A model generated the notes under the pieces. That model worked only from the letters and a program-made list of their open reading frames with translations. It made no database searches and was not told where the DNA came from. DNA of 64,000 nt from Pseudomonas rhizosphaerae (GTDB taxonomy: Bacteria; Pseudomonadota; Gammaproteobacteria; Pseudomonadales; Pseudomonadaceae), in assembly GCF_000761155.1 (NCBI RefSeq), contig NZ_CP009533.1:1674001-1738000 (forward strand), written 5' to 3'. This document shows, in pieces, positions 26,344-35,406 of the stretch. The position numbers were made by a program, and so were the translations under genes. The number at the start of each line of letters is the position of its first letter. Position 1 is the stretch's first letter.

Positions 26344-27135
26344 TCACCATAGCGCTTGCTGGGTGATCACCTGGCGAGCGGCATCTCGATAGCCGAGCAA
26401 GACGTTGTAATCCTCCAGCGCCGTTTCCTGCACGGTCACGATGCCTGTTACAGCCGCAACCTGGGGCAGGTTGGCCAACGCCGCATTCATCGCTTGCCGC
26501 AATGACTCCGGGGCCGGCCCTCTACGGCTGGTGATGTACGGCAGGGTGGGGGCATGGGCGGTACGACCCAGCACGCGGACGCCGTCCAGTTCACTGGGCG
26601 CATACTGGGTCAGATAGGCGAACGTGACACTGTCGACGGCGGCCAGGTCGGCGTGATGGTCGGACACCTGCGCGATGCTCTGGCGATGGCTGCCGGTCGC
26701 CTGGACACTCTTGAAGAACCGACCCTGCCGCGCATGGGGAATAAGGGCATGGCGCAACAGGTTCATGCCGCTGTTGGAATCGAGGCTGTTATAGGCACCC
26801 CGGCAATCGAAGAACTCGGGCAGTGTTTGCCGCGCATCATCGCGCCGCGCGATCAAGAGACTGCAGTGCTGTCCGGCCTGGGCATCGGGCAGGGCGAAAC
26901 AGGGGCGGCCGACCACACGGACCTGGTGCTTGAGTTCGGTGATCAGAGGGAAGCCACAGGTTTGCGCCAGCAGCAGTTGCGGGTGCAACCAGAGTTCCAG
27001 CAGTGAGCCGTGCCAAGCACTCGCCTGCTGAATGCCTAGCAGTTTCAGGGTTTCGTGCAACCAGCGTCGGTAAGCCTCACCGACGACGGCGGGCGCCGGG
27101 TACATGGGCAGGTCGGCGATCACTTCGGTGCTCAT
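26344..27135 (-). CDS. PhnD-like substrate-binding protein without signal peptide
   Basis: A 263-residue protein starting at the ATG at 27135, inside the end of the desaturase gene (59-base overlap). It has the type-2 periplasmic-binding fold of the PhnD/phosphonate-binding family: the pattern YNSLDSNSGMNLLRH in the centre and 'DLAAVDSVTFAYL' after it. Homologues are normally exported, yet the N-terminus (STEVIADLPMY) goes straight into the first strand with no signal peptide, and no ABC permease or ATPase gene is adjacent. It may be a cytoplasmic ligand sensor or use another route. Ligand unknown. Confidence 0.7.
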   Translation of the reverse strand: MSTEVIADLPMYPAPAVVGEAYRRWLHETLKLLGIQQASAWHGSLLELWLHPQLLLAQTCGFPLITELKHQVRVVGRPCFALPDAQAGQHCSLLIARRDDARQTLPEFFDCRGAYNSLDSNSGMNLLRHALIPHARQGRFFKSVQATGSHRQSIAQVSDHHADLAAVDSVTFAYLTQYAPSELDGVRVLGRTAHAPTLPYITSRRGPAPESLRQAMNAALANLPQVAAVTGIVTVQETALEDYNVLLGYRDAARQVITQQALW

Positions 27136-28099
27136 GGCTGCTCGGTGCTCGTGGTTGCGTAGTCCCACCTCGAGGGTGCAAGGGGCTGTCTACCGGGCAG
27201 ACGGCGTACTGGCGAAACAGCTCGCTGTAACCATTGACCAGGAAATGCCCGCTGCGTTGCAGCCAGTCGGCCCGTCGCTCGCGGTAGACACGCGGCAGGT
27301 AGTACCAGGGCAGCCCGGGCAGGTCGTGATGGACCAGATGCAGGTTGAGGTTGAGAAACAGCCAGCGCCAGGGCCAGCCCGCCTCGTTGAGTACCGAACG
27401 CTGTTCGGGCGCGGCAGCAGGGCGATGCTCGTAGTAGGAACGCACCATGGACAAGGCCAGCGCCAGGACGCTGGCCAGCACGTAATCGATCACCGGCACC
27501 CCGTGGTGGGCGATGAACCAGAACAGCGTCAGCACGCAGGCCAGATGAGTCGTCCACATCAGCCAGGCCTGCGCCTCGCCACGAATCAAGCGCCCAGACT
27601 GTTCCCTGATCAGACCCGCAAGCGCCAGCGCCGGGCCGACGCACAGGCGCCCGAGCATCGTCTTGTTCAGCCAATGCAGCGCCTGGCCCGGCGCCGTGCT
27701 GCCGGACCAGCCCTGGGCATCGAGGTAGCGACTTTCAGGGTCGTGGCGTGGCACGGTGATGGTTTCGTCGCGGTGATGGGCCAGGTGGCTGTCGCGATAA
27801 AGGGTGTAGGGGTACCAGACGGCGAATGGCGCATAGCCCAGCACTTTGTTGACAGCGCGCCAGCGGGTGGGGTGGCCGTGGAGCAACTCATGCTGCAGTG
27901 ACATCCAGAAGGTCAGCAGCGGCACCAGCAGCAATACGGTAAGCGGGCGCCCGAGGTGTGAGCCCGCTTCGATGAGCACCCACCAGCCGCCATAGGTACC
28001 GAGCAACAGCAACCAGGTGGGCCAGTCGCTACGGGCGGTCCAGCTGCTCTGCAAGTGAAGGATCGACTGACGGTGACGAGAATCGAGATAATTGGGCAT
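27077..28099 (-). CDS. Membrane fatty acid desaturase-family protein
   Basis: A 340-residue membrane di-iron enzyme with the three histidine boxes HELLHGH (about 90-96), HLAHH (about 127-131) and HLVHH (about 264-268), and four or so membrane helices. Desaturases, hydroxylases and ketolases share these boxes, so the exact reaction is open. The last 40 residues are basic and overlap the next gene; this tail looks like an extension by read-through rather than a conserved part. The stable overlap with the PhnD-like gene suggests coupled expression. Confidence 0.82.
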   Translation of the reverse strand: MPNYLDSRHRQSILHLQSSWTARSDWPTWLLLLGTYGGWWVLIEAGSHLGRPLTVLLLVPLLTFWMSLQHELLHGHPTRWRAVNKVLGYAPFAVWYPYTLYRDSHLAHHRDETITVPRHDPESRYLDAQGWSGSTAPGQALHWLNKTMLGRLCVGPALALAGLIREQSGRLIRGEAQAWLMWTTHLACVLTLFWFIAHHGVPVIDYVLASVLALALSMVRSYYEHRPAAAPEQRSVLNEAGWPWRWLFLNLNLHLVHHDLPGLPWYYLPRVYRERRADWLQRSGHFLVNGYSELFRQYAVCPVDSPLHPRGGTTQPRAPSSHEHRSDRRPAHVPGARRRR

Positions 28100-28226
28100 A
28101 AGGGCGACATGACGGCTGATCGGTAGAGACCGACACTAGCACTGTCACTTATGTCTGGATAATCACCAAACGCTTATAGGTAATGCCTGTCTGGAATAAC
28201 GCACGGCGTCTTGAAGCATTGAAAAC

Positions 28227-28517
28227 TCAGGCTGCCTTTTCCATTCTCAGCGCGGTGCCTTTCAGGTCCTCAATGGTCAGCGCCAGCGAGCCCGCCTGGT
28301 TTTCGACAAGCAGCACGTCATCGATCAAGTGGTCGATGTTTCTGCTGCGCAGGAACAGGGCATGGCCGCGCAGCATCTGGTAGATCATCTCCAGCTGGCG
28401 GGCGGCGTCATGGACGTCTTGCTGCATTTCCTGGATATGAGTGGTGGGCAAGGTATGCTCCATAGGCTCGATCGTTCTTCTGGCGTCCCTGGCCACTGGA
28501 TGAGCGCTGCTATTCAT
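28227..28517 (-). CDS. Small helical hypothetical protein
   Basis: A 96-residue protein (or 78 from an internal ATG at 28463). It is almost wholly helical, acidic, with no cysteine, no signal peptide and no membrane helix. It has a loose likeness to small DUF6124-type Pseudomonas proteins (acidic helices, a late GxAL-x-E pattern), which I cannot confirm. It is flanked by a 127-base gap before the desaturase start, with nothing recognisable in it, and by the divergent aldo/keto reductase. Confidence 0.5.
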   Translation of the reverse strand: MNSSAHPVARDARRTIEPMEHTLPTTHIQEMQQDVHDAARQLEMIYQMLRGHALFLRSRNIDHLIDDVLLVENQAGSLALTIEDLKGTALRMEKAA

Positions 28518-28677
28518 GTGGGTGTGATCAGACTATCGGCTGAGGCGGGCAGAGCTTAAATAGTCTTTTTCGATAAAGGCTATAGGCCATCATGTTGCTG
28601 GATCGGCATGGATGGGCCAGCATCGCGGGGCTGGCCGTGCATGACCGGCATTCTTTCGCCAAAAAGAGGGTTTTTCG

Positions 28678-29700
28678 ATGAGCGACGTCAGATACCGCCG
28701 CCTGGGCCGTCACGGTCTTCAGGTTTCCGAAATCACCTTGGGTACGATGATGTTCGGCGGCCAGACCGACGACGCCACGGCCAAGCGCATCGTCGACGAT
28801 GCCTTGGAGCAGGGCATCAATGCCATCGATACGGCGAACAACTACAACGATGGCGCTTCGGAAATCGCAGTGGGCAAGTTGATCGCCGGGCAGCGTTCGC
28901 GGTGGGTGCTGTCGAGCAAGTTCGTCAACCCCAACCCCGGTGTTCAGGGCCCAAACGGGCGTGGCGCGTCGCGGCACAGTGTCGTCGAGTCGATCGAAGG
29001 CAGTCTGCGCCGCCTGCAAACCGATTATCTGGATCTGTATTACGTCCACCGCGAAGACCCGTTCACGCCTGTTGAAGAGACCGTCCGCGCCCTGACCGAT
29101 CTGATTCGCGCGGGCAAGATCCGTGGTTACGGGCTGTCGAACCACAGTAGCTGGAAGCTGGCGGAGTTCTGCCGCGTCGCTGACTTGCTGGGCGTCGAGC
29201 GGCCGACCGTCAGCCAGCCGCTGTACAACCTGGCCAACCGGCAGATCGAGAGCGAGCATCTGCCGGCGGCCGAGCACTACGGCATTGGTGTGGTTTCCTA
29301 TAGCCCGCTGGCGCGCGGCGTGCTGACTGCCAAATACCAGCCTGGGGCCGAGCCCGGCAGCGACACGCGAGCCGGCCGCAGCGATCCGCGACTGCACCAG
29401 ACCGAGTGGCGTCCGGAGTCGCTCGACCTGGCCCAGCGAATCAAGGATCACGCCCAGGCGCGGGGCATCACATCGGGGCAGTTTGCATTGGCGTGGGTGC
29501 TGAACAATCGGTTGATCAGCTCGACGATTGCCGGCCCGCGCACCGAGGAGCAGTGGCGGGACTATGTGCCGGCATTGCGGTACAGGTTCACCGAGGAAGA
29601 CGAGGCGTTCGTCGACGCTCTGGTCGTGGCCGGCCACAGCTCGACGCCTGGGTACACCGATCCGAGCTATCCAGTCACGGGCCGCTGCGTTCAGTTCTGA
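28678..29700 (+). CDS. Aldo/keto reductase
   Basis: A 340-residue NADPH-dependent reductase of the Tas/YajO/voltage-gated K-channel beta-subunit-like group. Visible features are the N-terminal GLQVSEITLGTM strand, the catalytic D-A-A-N-N-Y type segment IDTANNYNDG (tyrosine about residue 59), K about 82 in LSSKF, and H about 123 in YYVHRED. The end holds the NADPH-binding GPRTEEQW. AGAGGG seven bases before the ATG is a good ribosome site. The substrate is unknown. It converges on the following minus-strand gene with a 10-base overlap of the ends. Confidence 0.88.
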   Translation: MSDVRYRRLGRHGLQVSEITLGTMMFGGQTDDATAKRIVDDALEQGINAIDTANNYNDGASEIAVGKLIAGQRSRWVLSSKFVNPNPGVQGPNGRGASRHSVVESIEGSLRRLQTDYLDLYYVHREDPFTPVEETVRALTDLIRAGKIRGYGLSNHSSWKLAEFCRVADLLGVERPTVSQPLYNLANRQIESEHLPAAEHYGIGVVSYSPLARGVLTAKYQPGAEPGSDTRAGRSDPRLHQTEWRPESLDLAQRIKDHAQARGITSGQFALAWVLNNRLISSTIAGPRTEEQWRDYVPALRYRFTEEDEAFVDALVVAGHSSTPGYTDPSYPVTGRCVQF

Positions 29701-31283
29701 GCTGCGCCACAAACGACCACGGGTGCCTGAATGGCCGTGGCGATCGTGCTGCCTGCCTGGGGCGATCCATAGAGATAACCCTGCGCGTAGTGGCAGCCGT
29801 TCTCTGCGAGCCACTTGGGCAGGTAGGGGTGGTGAAAGTCTTCGATGCCTTCGGCCGTCACCTTCATTTTCAGGCTTCGCGCCATCCCCAGGATGGCCTC
29901 GACCATGGGCAGGTGGTCGATGTTGCCGGCTTCGAAGAATGAGCGGTCGATCTTGATCTTGTCGATGGACAGCCGCGTCAGGTGGTAAAGGCCTGAATAG
30001 CCGATGCCGAAGTCGTCCAGCGCCACGCTGATGCCATACCCATGCAGTTTGCTGAGGTTGCGTTGGGCCGCTTCCAGATTGCCGACCAGCGCTTCTTCGG
30101 TGATCTCGACTTCGAACCGTTCGAACGGGAAGTCCTCGTGCCTGAGTTGCTCGACCAGGCGATCCGGAAACAGCTCATCGGTGATCATCGTGGCGCTGAC
30201 GTTCAACGAAAGATGAAGGTCGTCGTCCCACAGGCTAGCGGCCCGGCAGGCCTGCCTGACCAGCGAACGGGTCATCGCCGGTATCAGGCCCATGCGCTCC
30301 AGAAGGGGAATGAAATCGGTCGGCATTCCGGTGCTGCCATCGGGCTTGAGCCAGCGGGCAAGGATCTCGAAGCCGACGACCTGCTGTGACGGCAGGGTCA
30401 CGATGGGCTGGAAGAACGGCACGATTTCTTCCCGATCCACGGCATGCCTGAGGGCAAGATCCAGATCGGCTTGGGCCCGCAGCTGCCGTTCGTATTCGTT
30501 GTCGTAGAAATTGAAGGTCGAGCGACCGGTGTTCTTCCCTCGGTACATGGCAGTGTCCGCGCAATGCAGCAGGGACGATGCATCCTGCGCATCCACCCAC
30601 GACCGGGAAATGCCGATGGTTGCGCCCAGTCGCGCGCACAGGGTGGTTTCGAGCACCGGTTCGCTCAGCCAGCGGACCGCCAGCTCGGCTATTTCGGCAA
30701 GCTCGCTCTCTTCCCTGTGGTCGAGGAACAGCAGGCAGAATTCGTCTCCGCCCAGGCGCGCGGCCGTTCCCGCGTGGATGGCGGCGATGCCCTGCAGCCT
30801 GTGCGAAACCTCTACCAGCACGCTGTCTCCCGCCGAATGGCCATGCTGATCGTTGATGGCTTTGAAATGGTCCAGATCGATCAGCAAGATGGCCAGGGGC
30901 CGCTGCAGGTCGAGCTTTTTGCGCAGCACGTCCATGAACACGCGCCGGTTGATCAGCCCACTGAGCGAATCGTATTTGGCCAGGGTCTCGGTCTGCGACT
31001 GGATGCGTTGTAGGCGTCGATAGCTCGATTGCGTATTGGCGACCAGGCGCGTGAGCACCACCGTCGGGATGATCAGCGACAGCATCGAGAAGCCCGAAGC
31101 CGTCAAGACGAATCTCCAGCGTTCGGCATCTTCGAAATCGCCGTCATAAGGCAGATTCAGCCAGTGCATGACAAAGGCTTCGAGGTGGAATTCCCAGAGT
31201 ATGGAGAGACCAACCACAGTGAGCAGACTCAGCAGCAGAAGCGTGGGCAGGCGGCACGGATTTCGGCGGTGTAGATCGGTCAT
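29691..31283 (-). CDS. Membrane-bound GGDEF/EAL cyclic-di-GMP protein
   Basis: A 530-residue protein. Two membrane helices (about 15-36 and 58-80) enclose a short periplasmic loop. A GGDEF domain follows with an intact GGDEF motif (178-182), then an EAL domain. The EAL signature reads EIL (306-308), while other catalytic features (N in LSLNVSA, E in EITEEAL, DDFGIGYS, K in DKIKIDRS, TAEGIED) are kept. It could both make and break c-di-GMP; the EIL variant does not abolish activity in principle because the glutamate is kept. No obvious partner gene is adjacent. Confidence 0.88.
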   Translation of the reverse strand: MTDLHRRNPCRLPTLLLLSLLTVVGLSILWEFHLEAFVMHWLNLPYDGDFEDAERWRFVLTASGFSMLSLIIPTVVLTRLVANTQSSYRRLQRIQSQTETLAKYDSLSGLINRRVFMDVLRKKLDLQRPLAILLIDLDHFKAINDQHGHSAGDSVLVEVSHRLQGIAAIHAGTAARLGGDEFCLLFLDHREESELAEIAELAVRWLSEPVLETTLCARLGATIGISRSWVDAQDASSLLHCADTAMYRGKNTGRSTFNFYDNEYERQLRAQADLDLALRHAVDREEIVPFFQPIVTLPSQQVVGFEILARWLKPDGSTGMPTDFIPLLERMGLIPAMTRSLVRQACRAASLWDDDLHLSLNVSATMITDELFPDRLVEQLRHEDFPFERFEVEITEEALVGNLEAAQRNLSKLHGYGISVALDDFGIGYSGLYHLTRLSIDKIKIDRSFFEAGNIDHLPMVEAILGMARSLKMKVTAEGIEDFHHPYLPKWLAENGCHYAQGYLYGSPQAGSTIATAIQAPVVVCGAAQN

Positions 31284-31419
31284 GGTTGGCCTCGCAGGGC
31301 CATGTAGGGGAAGAGTGATGTCAGACCGCCATTATTCCACAAGCGTTCCTACCGCTGATCGGCATCTGTGTGCATCTGGTCGCCATGCAGCAGGCCGGAC
31401 GTATGGCAAGCCACGTTAT

Positions 31420-31446
31420 TCAAGCTTCCATGGCGGGTGCCGATAG
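31420..31446 (+). promoter_or_regulatory. FliA (sigma-28) promoter of the chemoreceptor gene
   Basis: TCAAGCTT (31420-31427), an 11-base spacer and GCCGATAG (31439-31446) fit the sigma-28 consensus TAAAGTTT-N11-GCCGATAA. It lies 80 bases upstream of the MCP start, as expected for a motility-regulon gene. Confidence 0.72.
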
Positions 31447-31525
31447 AGGGCTCATACCACCCTAGACCCTGATGCGAAGTACCCGACGCCGCGGTGCTTT
31501 TCGGTCGACCTGACAGGACATCCGT

Positions 31526-33166
31526 ATGACATGGCTCCGCGATGCAAAGTTATCCTCCAAATTGATCGCAGCCTTCGGGTTGTGCGCACTCATTACCCTG
31601 GCCGTTGGTGTACTGGGCAGTCGCGGTGTGAGCCAGATGTCGGACAGTCTCAAACTGGTGTTTTCCAATAACCTGATCTCGGTTTCCAAGACGGCCGAAG
31701 CCAAGAGCAAGGCCATCGCCCAGCTCAAGGATCTGTACGCCCTGATCGCCGCTCATGCGGAGAATGATTCGCAGAGTGTCAAAGACACCATTCGCCAAAG
31801 CATGAATGCCAACCTTGCCGACAGCGAGAAGGCCTTTTCGATCTACCGCAAGACTCCACTGGCGGACGACGAGCGAGCTGCCGGTGACAGGATGGAACGT
31901 GATTGGCCGGTCTACCAGGCGCAGATCCAGAAAGTGCTGTCGGTGCTGGACGCTGGCAATGTACAGGGTGCACGTTCACTTATGTCCGGCGAGATCCAGC
32001 AAGCCTATCGTACCGTGATGGATGAGTTGACCATCATGGTAGAGTCGAACAACCGGCAAATCGGCGAGGGCGCCCTTGACGCTGAAGCGCAGGAGCAGGC
32101 AGCGATCAGGGTGCTTTATATAGGTATCGCGTTGGCATTCCTCGCGGCGTTGGCACTGGGGCTGTTCATCAGCCGTTTGATCAGCCGCCCCATCGCAACA
32201 GCAGTGGCCAGCGCCCAGCTGATCGCCAAAGGTGACCTGACCCATACCATCGGTAGCTCGGCACGCGACGAGACCGGGCAGTTGCTCACGGCCCTGGGTG
32301 AAATGCAGGAAGGCCTCAAGGCCACCATTCACCAGATCGCCGATGCATCGAACCAGCTCGCTTCGGCCGCGGAAGAGCTCAATGCCGTCACCGAGGACGG
32401 CAGCCGCGGGCTGCTGCGCCAGAACGACGAGATTCAGCAGGCGGCCACGGCCGTCACCCAGATGACCTCGGCGGTGGAAGAGGTCGCACGCAATGCCCTT
32501 TCTACTTCGGAAGCCTCGCAGACCGCCAGCAGTCAGGCCACCGACGGCCTGACCCAGGCGCGCAATGCGGTGGACGCGGTGAACAATGCCACGGTTGAAA
32601 TCCAGTCCTCGACCACCATCGTCGAAGACCTGGCCGTGCAAGTACGCGATATCGGCAAGGTGCTCGACGTCATCCGCGGTATCGCCGAACAGACCAACCT
32701 GCTGGCGCTCAACGCGGCCATCGAAGCGGCCCGTGCTGGCGAGCAGGGGCGTGGTTTCGCGGTGGTCGCCGATGAGGTCAGGGCCTTGGCGGCACGGACC
32801 CAGTCGTCCACGGGCGAGATCGAAAGCATGATTGGCGCTGTACGCTCGCGAGCGGATCAGGCGGTGACGGCCATGGGCAAGAGCCAAGGCCTGGTGGGCG
32901 ATACTCAAGTGTTGGCCAAAGCCACCGGCGATGCGCTGCAATCCATCGCCACCGGGATCGCCCAGATCAACGACCGCAACCTGGTCATCGCCAGTGCGTG
33001 CGAGGAGCAGGCCCATGTCGCACGTGAAGTGGACCGCAACCTGATCAACATCCAGGACCTGTCCACGCAGACCGCGGCAGGCGCTCACCAGACCAGCGCA
33101 TCGACTCAGGATCTGTCGCGCCTGGCCACTTCGTTCAATGATCTGGTGAGCCGCTTCCGTCTGTAA
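31526..33166 (+). CDS. Methyl-accepting chemotaxis protein
   Basis: A 546-residue chemoreceptor. Membrane helices at about 11-31 and 192-212 flank a helical periplasmic sensor of the four-helix-bundle type. A HAMP domain and a signalling domain follow, with the conserved hairpin tip [19 protein letters not shown] and an adjoining '[12 protein letters not shown]'. The ligand is unknown. It follows a FliA-type promoter, so it belongs to the motility regulon. It is monocistronic. Confidence 0.92.
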   Translation: MTWLRDAKLSSKLIAAFGLCALITLAVGVLGSRGVSQMSDSLKLVFSNNLISVSKTAEAKSKAIAQLKDLYALIAAHAENDSQSVKDTIRQSMNANLADSEKAFSIYRKTPLADDERAAGDRMERDWPVYQAQIQKVLSVLDAGNVQGARSLMSGEIQQAYRTVMDELTIMVESNNRQIGEGALDAEAQEQAAIRVLYIGIALAFLAALALGLFISRLISRPIATAVASAQLIAKGDLTHTIGSSARDETGQLLTALGEMQEGLKATIHQIADASNQLASAAEELNAVTEDGSRGLLRQNDEIQQAATAVTQMTSAVEEVARNALSTSEASQTASSQATDGLTQARNAVDAVNNATVEIQSSTTIVEDLAVQVRDIGKVLDVIRGIAEQTNLLALNAAIEAARAGEQGRGFAVVADEVRALAARTQSSTGEIESMIGAVRSRADQAVTAMGKSQGLVGDTQVLAKATGDALQSIATGIAQINDRNLVIASACEEQAHVAREVDRNLINIQDLSTQTAAGAHQTSASTQDLSRLATSFNDLVSRFRL

Positions 33167-33228
33167 AATGTTCGGAATGGTTCAACGGGCTCGGCAAACG
33201 ATCGTGACAACCCGTACAATACAGATGG

Positions 33229-33246
33229 GACGCATTCGCGTCTTTT
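33229..33246 (+). terminator. Possible weak terminator after the MCP gene
   Basis: A five-base-pair hairpin (GACGC-ATTC-GCGTC) followed by four T lies between the MCP stop and the siderophore receptor start. It is short and ends 22 bases before the receptor GTG, so it could instead act on the receptor leader. Confidence 0.3.
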
Positions 33247-33267
33247 ATCCAGTACGGAGTTACATGT

Positions 33268-35385
33268 GTGGTCAAGTCGTTGAATCGGGCCCCTTCGTGG
33301 GTGCTGTTGTGCTCAGTCCTGCCTGGCTTGGCCATCGCAGCCACAGAGTTGCCGTCCAGTGTCATCCAGGCCACCGGTGAAGGTGACGGCGCTGACAGCT
33401 ACACCCAGGCCCGCGGGGAAACGGCGAGCAAGAGTGCCACGCAGAACCGCGACGAAGCACAAACCGTCAATGCGGTGACGGCGCGCACGCTCGACGATTA
33501 CCAGGTCAAGGACCTCAACGACGCGATGCGCTTCGTCAGCGGCGTGACCCAGACCAACACCCTGGGCGGCACCAAGGATGCGCTGATCAAGCGCGGCTTC
33601 GGCAGCAACGACGACAACTCCATCCTGCGCGACGGTATCCGCTCGGCCATTGGCCGCAACCTGGGCGCGACCACCGATCATGTCGAAGTACTCAAGGGAC
33701 CAGCCTCGCTGATGTATGGCGCGCTGGAGCCGGGTGGCGTCATCAACGTGGTCAGCAAGCAGCCGCAGTTCACTCGCAGCACCACCTTGAGCGCATCGGG
33801 CTTCAGCGAGGGCGGCGGCTCGCTGTCCGTGGACACGACGGGTCCGCTGGGCGATACCGATCTGGCCTACCGACTGGTCGCCGAGCGCAGCCATGAAGAC
33901 TACTGGCGCAACTATGGGACGGACGAACACACCCTGATCGCACCCTCGATCGCCTGGGTGGGCGAGCGCGCCAGTGCCTCGCTGGCCTACACCTATAACG
34001 ACTACGCCAGCCCGTTCGACCGCGGCACCGTGTTCGTCGGCGGACGACCGGCCGATATCAGCTACCGCGACCGCCTCGACGAGCGTTGGGCCAAGACCGT
34101 GGGCATCAGCCAGAGCACCACGGCAAAATTCGAGTACCAGTTGGGTGACGCCTGGCGCAGCCGCCTGACCTACGGCTGGACCCAGGACCGCTACAGCCTG
34201 GCCATCGCCCAGCCCAATACACTCAACGGCAACACCCTGCGACGCATCGCCAACGGCGGTCATTACGATTACGAAAGCCGCTACACGGCGCTGGATCTGA
34301 TTGGCGATCAACAACTGTTCGGCCAGCGGCATGAAATCGTCGTGGGCCTCGACAACGAGTCGCTGGACAAATACCGCGGCAAGACCTACCGCAACGTCAA
34401 CACTGCCGCCGGCAACATCGACATTCGCAACCCGGTGTATGGTCGCCTGGCCGAACCGAGCACGGTCAGTGCGACCCAAAGCAACGCCGAGAACAACCTG
34501 GTTACCACCTCGTTGTATTTCAAGGACAACTGGCACCTCAACGATCGCTGGATCCTGGTGTTCGGTGGCCGTCAGGCGCATTGGGACCAGTACAGCGACC
34601 AGGGGCTGGGCCGCTCGTACGCCCCCGGTGCGGATTCCAACGGCGACGAGTTCATCCCTTTCGGCGGGATCGTCTACCAGCCCAGTGAGACCGTGGCGCT
34701 GTATGCCAACTACAGCCGATCCTTCGTGCCCAACGACGCCGACGATGCGGGCAACAGCTTCAAACCGACCGAGGGTCGCAGCTACGAAGCCGGCATCAAG
34801 TACACGCCGACTGCCGCGTTGAACGTGAACCTGGCGGTCTATGACATCGAGAAGAAAAATCTGGTCAACAGCGTTTTGCAGAGCAATGGCGACAGCCTCG
34901 ACGAGGCGGTCGGCAAGGCGCGGTCACGGGGTATCGAGCTGGATGTCACCGGTGAAATTGCCCAGAACTGGAGCGTGATCGGCACCTACGCCTACAGCCA
35001 TACCGAGGTACTGAAAAACGCCGAAGCACCCGAACAGGAAGGCAATCGCCTACCCAATGCACCGATGCACACGGCCAGCCTGTACCTGACTCACCATCTG
35101 GCTTTGCCGGCGCAGACCGGCCGGTGGCACGTGGGCGCAGGTGCACGCTATGTGGGCGAGCGGCCGGGCGACAACGCCAACAGCTTCTGGATGGACAGCT
35201 ACACCCTGGCCGATGCCTTCGTGCGCTGGGACCTGCCCACCCAAGGCTATGAGACGCGCCTGCAGTTGAACATCGACAATCTGTTCAACAAGCAGTATTA
35301 CCCGTCCACCACCGGCAGCAGCACGCTGCAGGTGGAAGAGGGCGCGCTGCGCACGGCGCGTCTCACGGCTAGCGTCAAATTCTAA
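33268..35385 (+). CDS. TonB-dependent siderophore receptor (hydroxamate type likely)
   Basis: A 705-residue outer-membrane receptor with a GTG start supported by ACGGAG eight bases upstream. Signal peptide (to about residue 26), plug domain with DHVEVLKGPASLMYG and PGGVINVVSKQP, and a barrel that ends in aromatic phenylalanine (SVKF). It resembles the FhuA/ferrioxamine-type receptors in 'LNVNLAVYDIEKKN' and 'YVGERPGD' segments. No N-terminal signalling extension or sigma/anti-sigma pair is present. No convincing Fur box was seen in the 100 bases upstream. Confidence 0.85.
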   Translation: MVKSLNRAPSWVLLCSVLPGLAIAATELPSSVIQATGEGDGADSYTQARGETASKSATQNRDEAQTVNAVTARTLDDYQVKDLNDAMRFVSGVTQTNTLGGTKDALIKRGFGSNDDNSILRDGIRSAIGRNLGATTDHVEVLKGPASLMYGALEPGGVINVVSKQPQFTRSTTLSASGFSEGGGSLSVDTTGPLGDTDLAYRLVAERSHEDYWRNYGTDEHTLIAPSIAWVGERASASLAYTYNDYASPFDRGTVFVGGRPADISYRDRLDERWAKTVGISQSTTAKFEYQLGDAWRSRLTYGWTQDRYSLAIAQPNTLNGNTLRRIANGGHYDYESRYTALDLIGDQQLFGQRHEIVVGLDNESLDKYRGKTYRNVNTAAGNIDIRNPVYGRLAEPSTVSATQSNAENNLVTTSLYFKDNWHLNDRWILVFGGRQAHWDQYSDQGLGRSYAPGADSNGDEFIPFGGIVYQPSETVALYANYSRSFVPNDADDAGNSFKPTEGRSYEAGIKYTPTAALNVNLAVYDIEKKNLVNSVLQSNGDSLDEAVGKARSRGIELDVTGEIAQNWSVIGTYAYSHTEVLKNAEAPEQEGNRLPNAPMHTASLYLTHHLALPAQTGRWHVGAGARYVGERPGDNANSFWMDSYTLADAFVRWDLPTQGYETRLQLNIDNLFNKQYYPSTTGSSTLQVEEGALRTARLTASVKF

Positions 35386-35406
35386 GCCGCACTTCGCCGA
35401 CGACGC

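Noticed and set aside
33166..33267. A Fur box before the siderophore receptor
   Set aside because: No stretch matches the 19-base GATAAT-type palindrome; only a weak hairpin was found.
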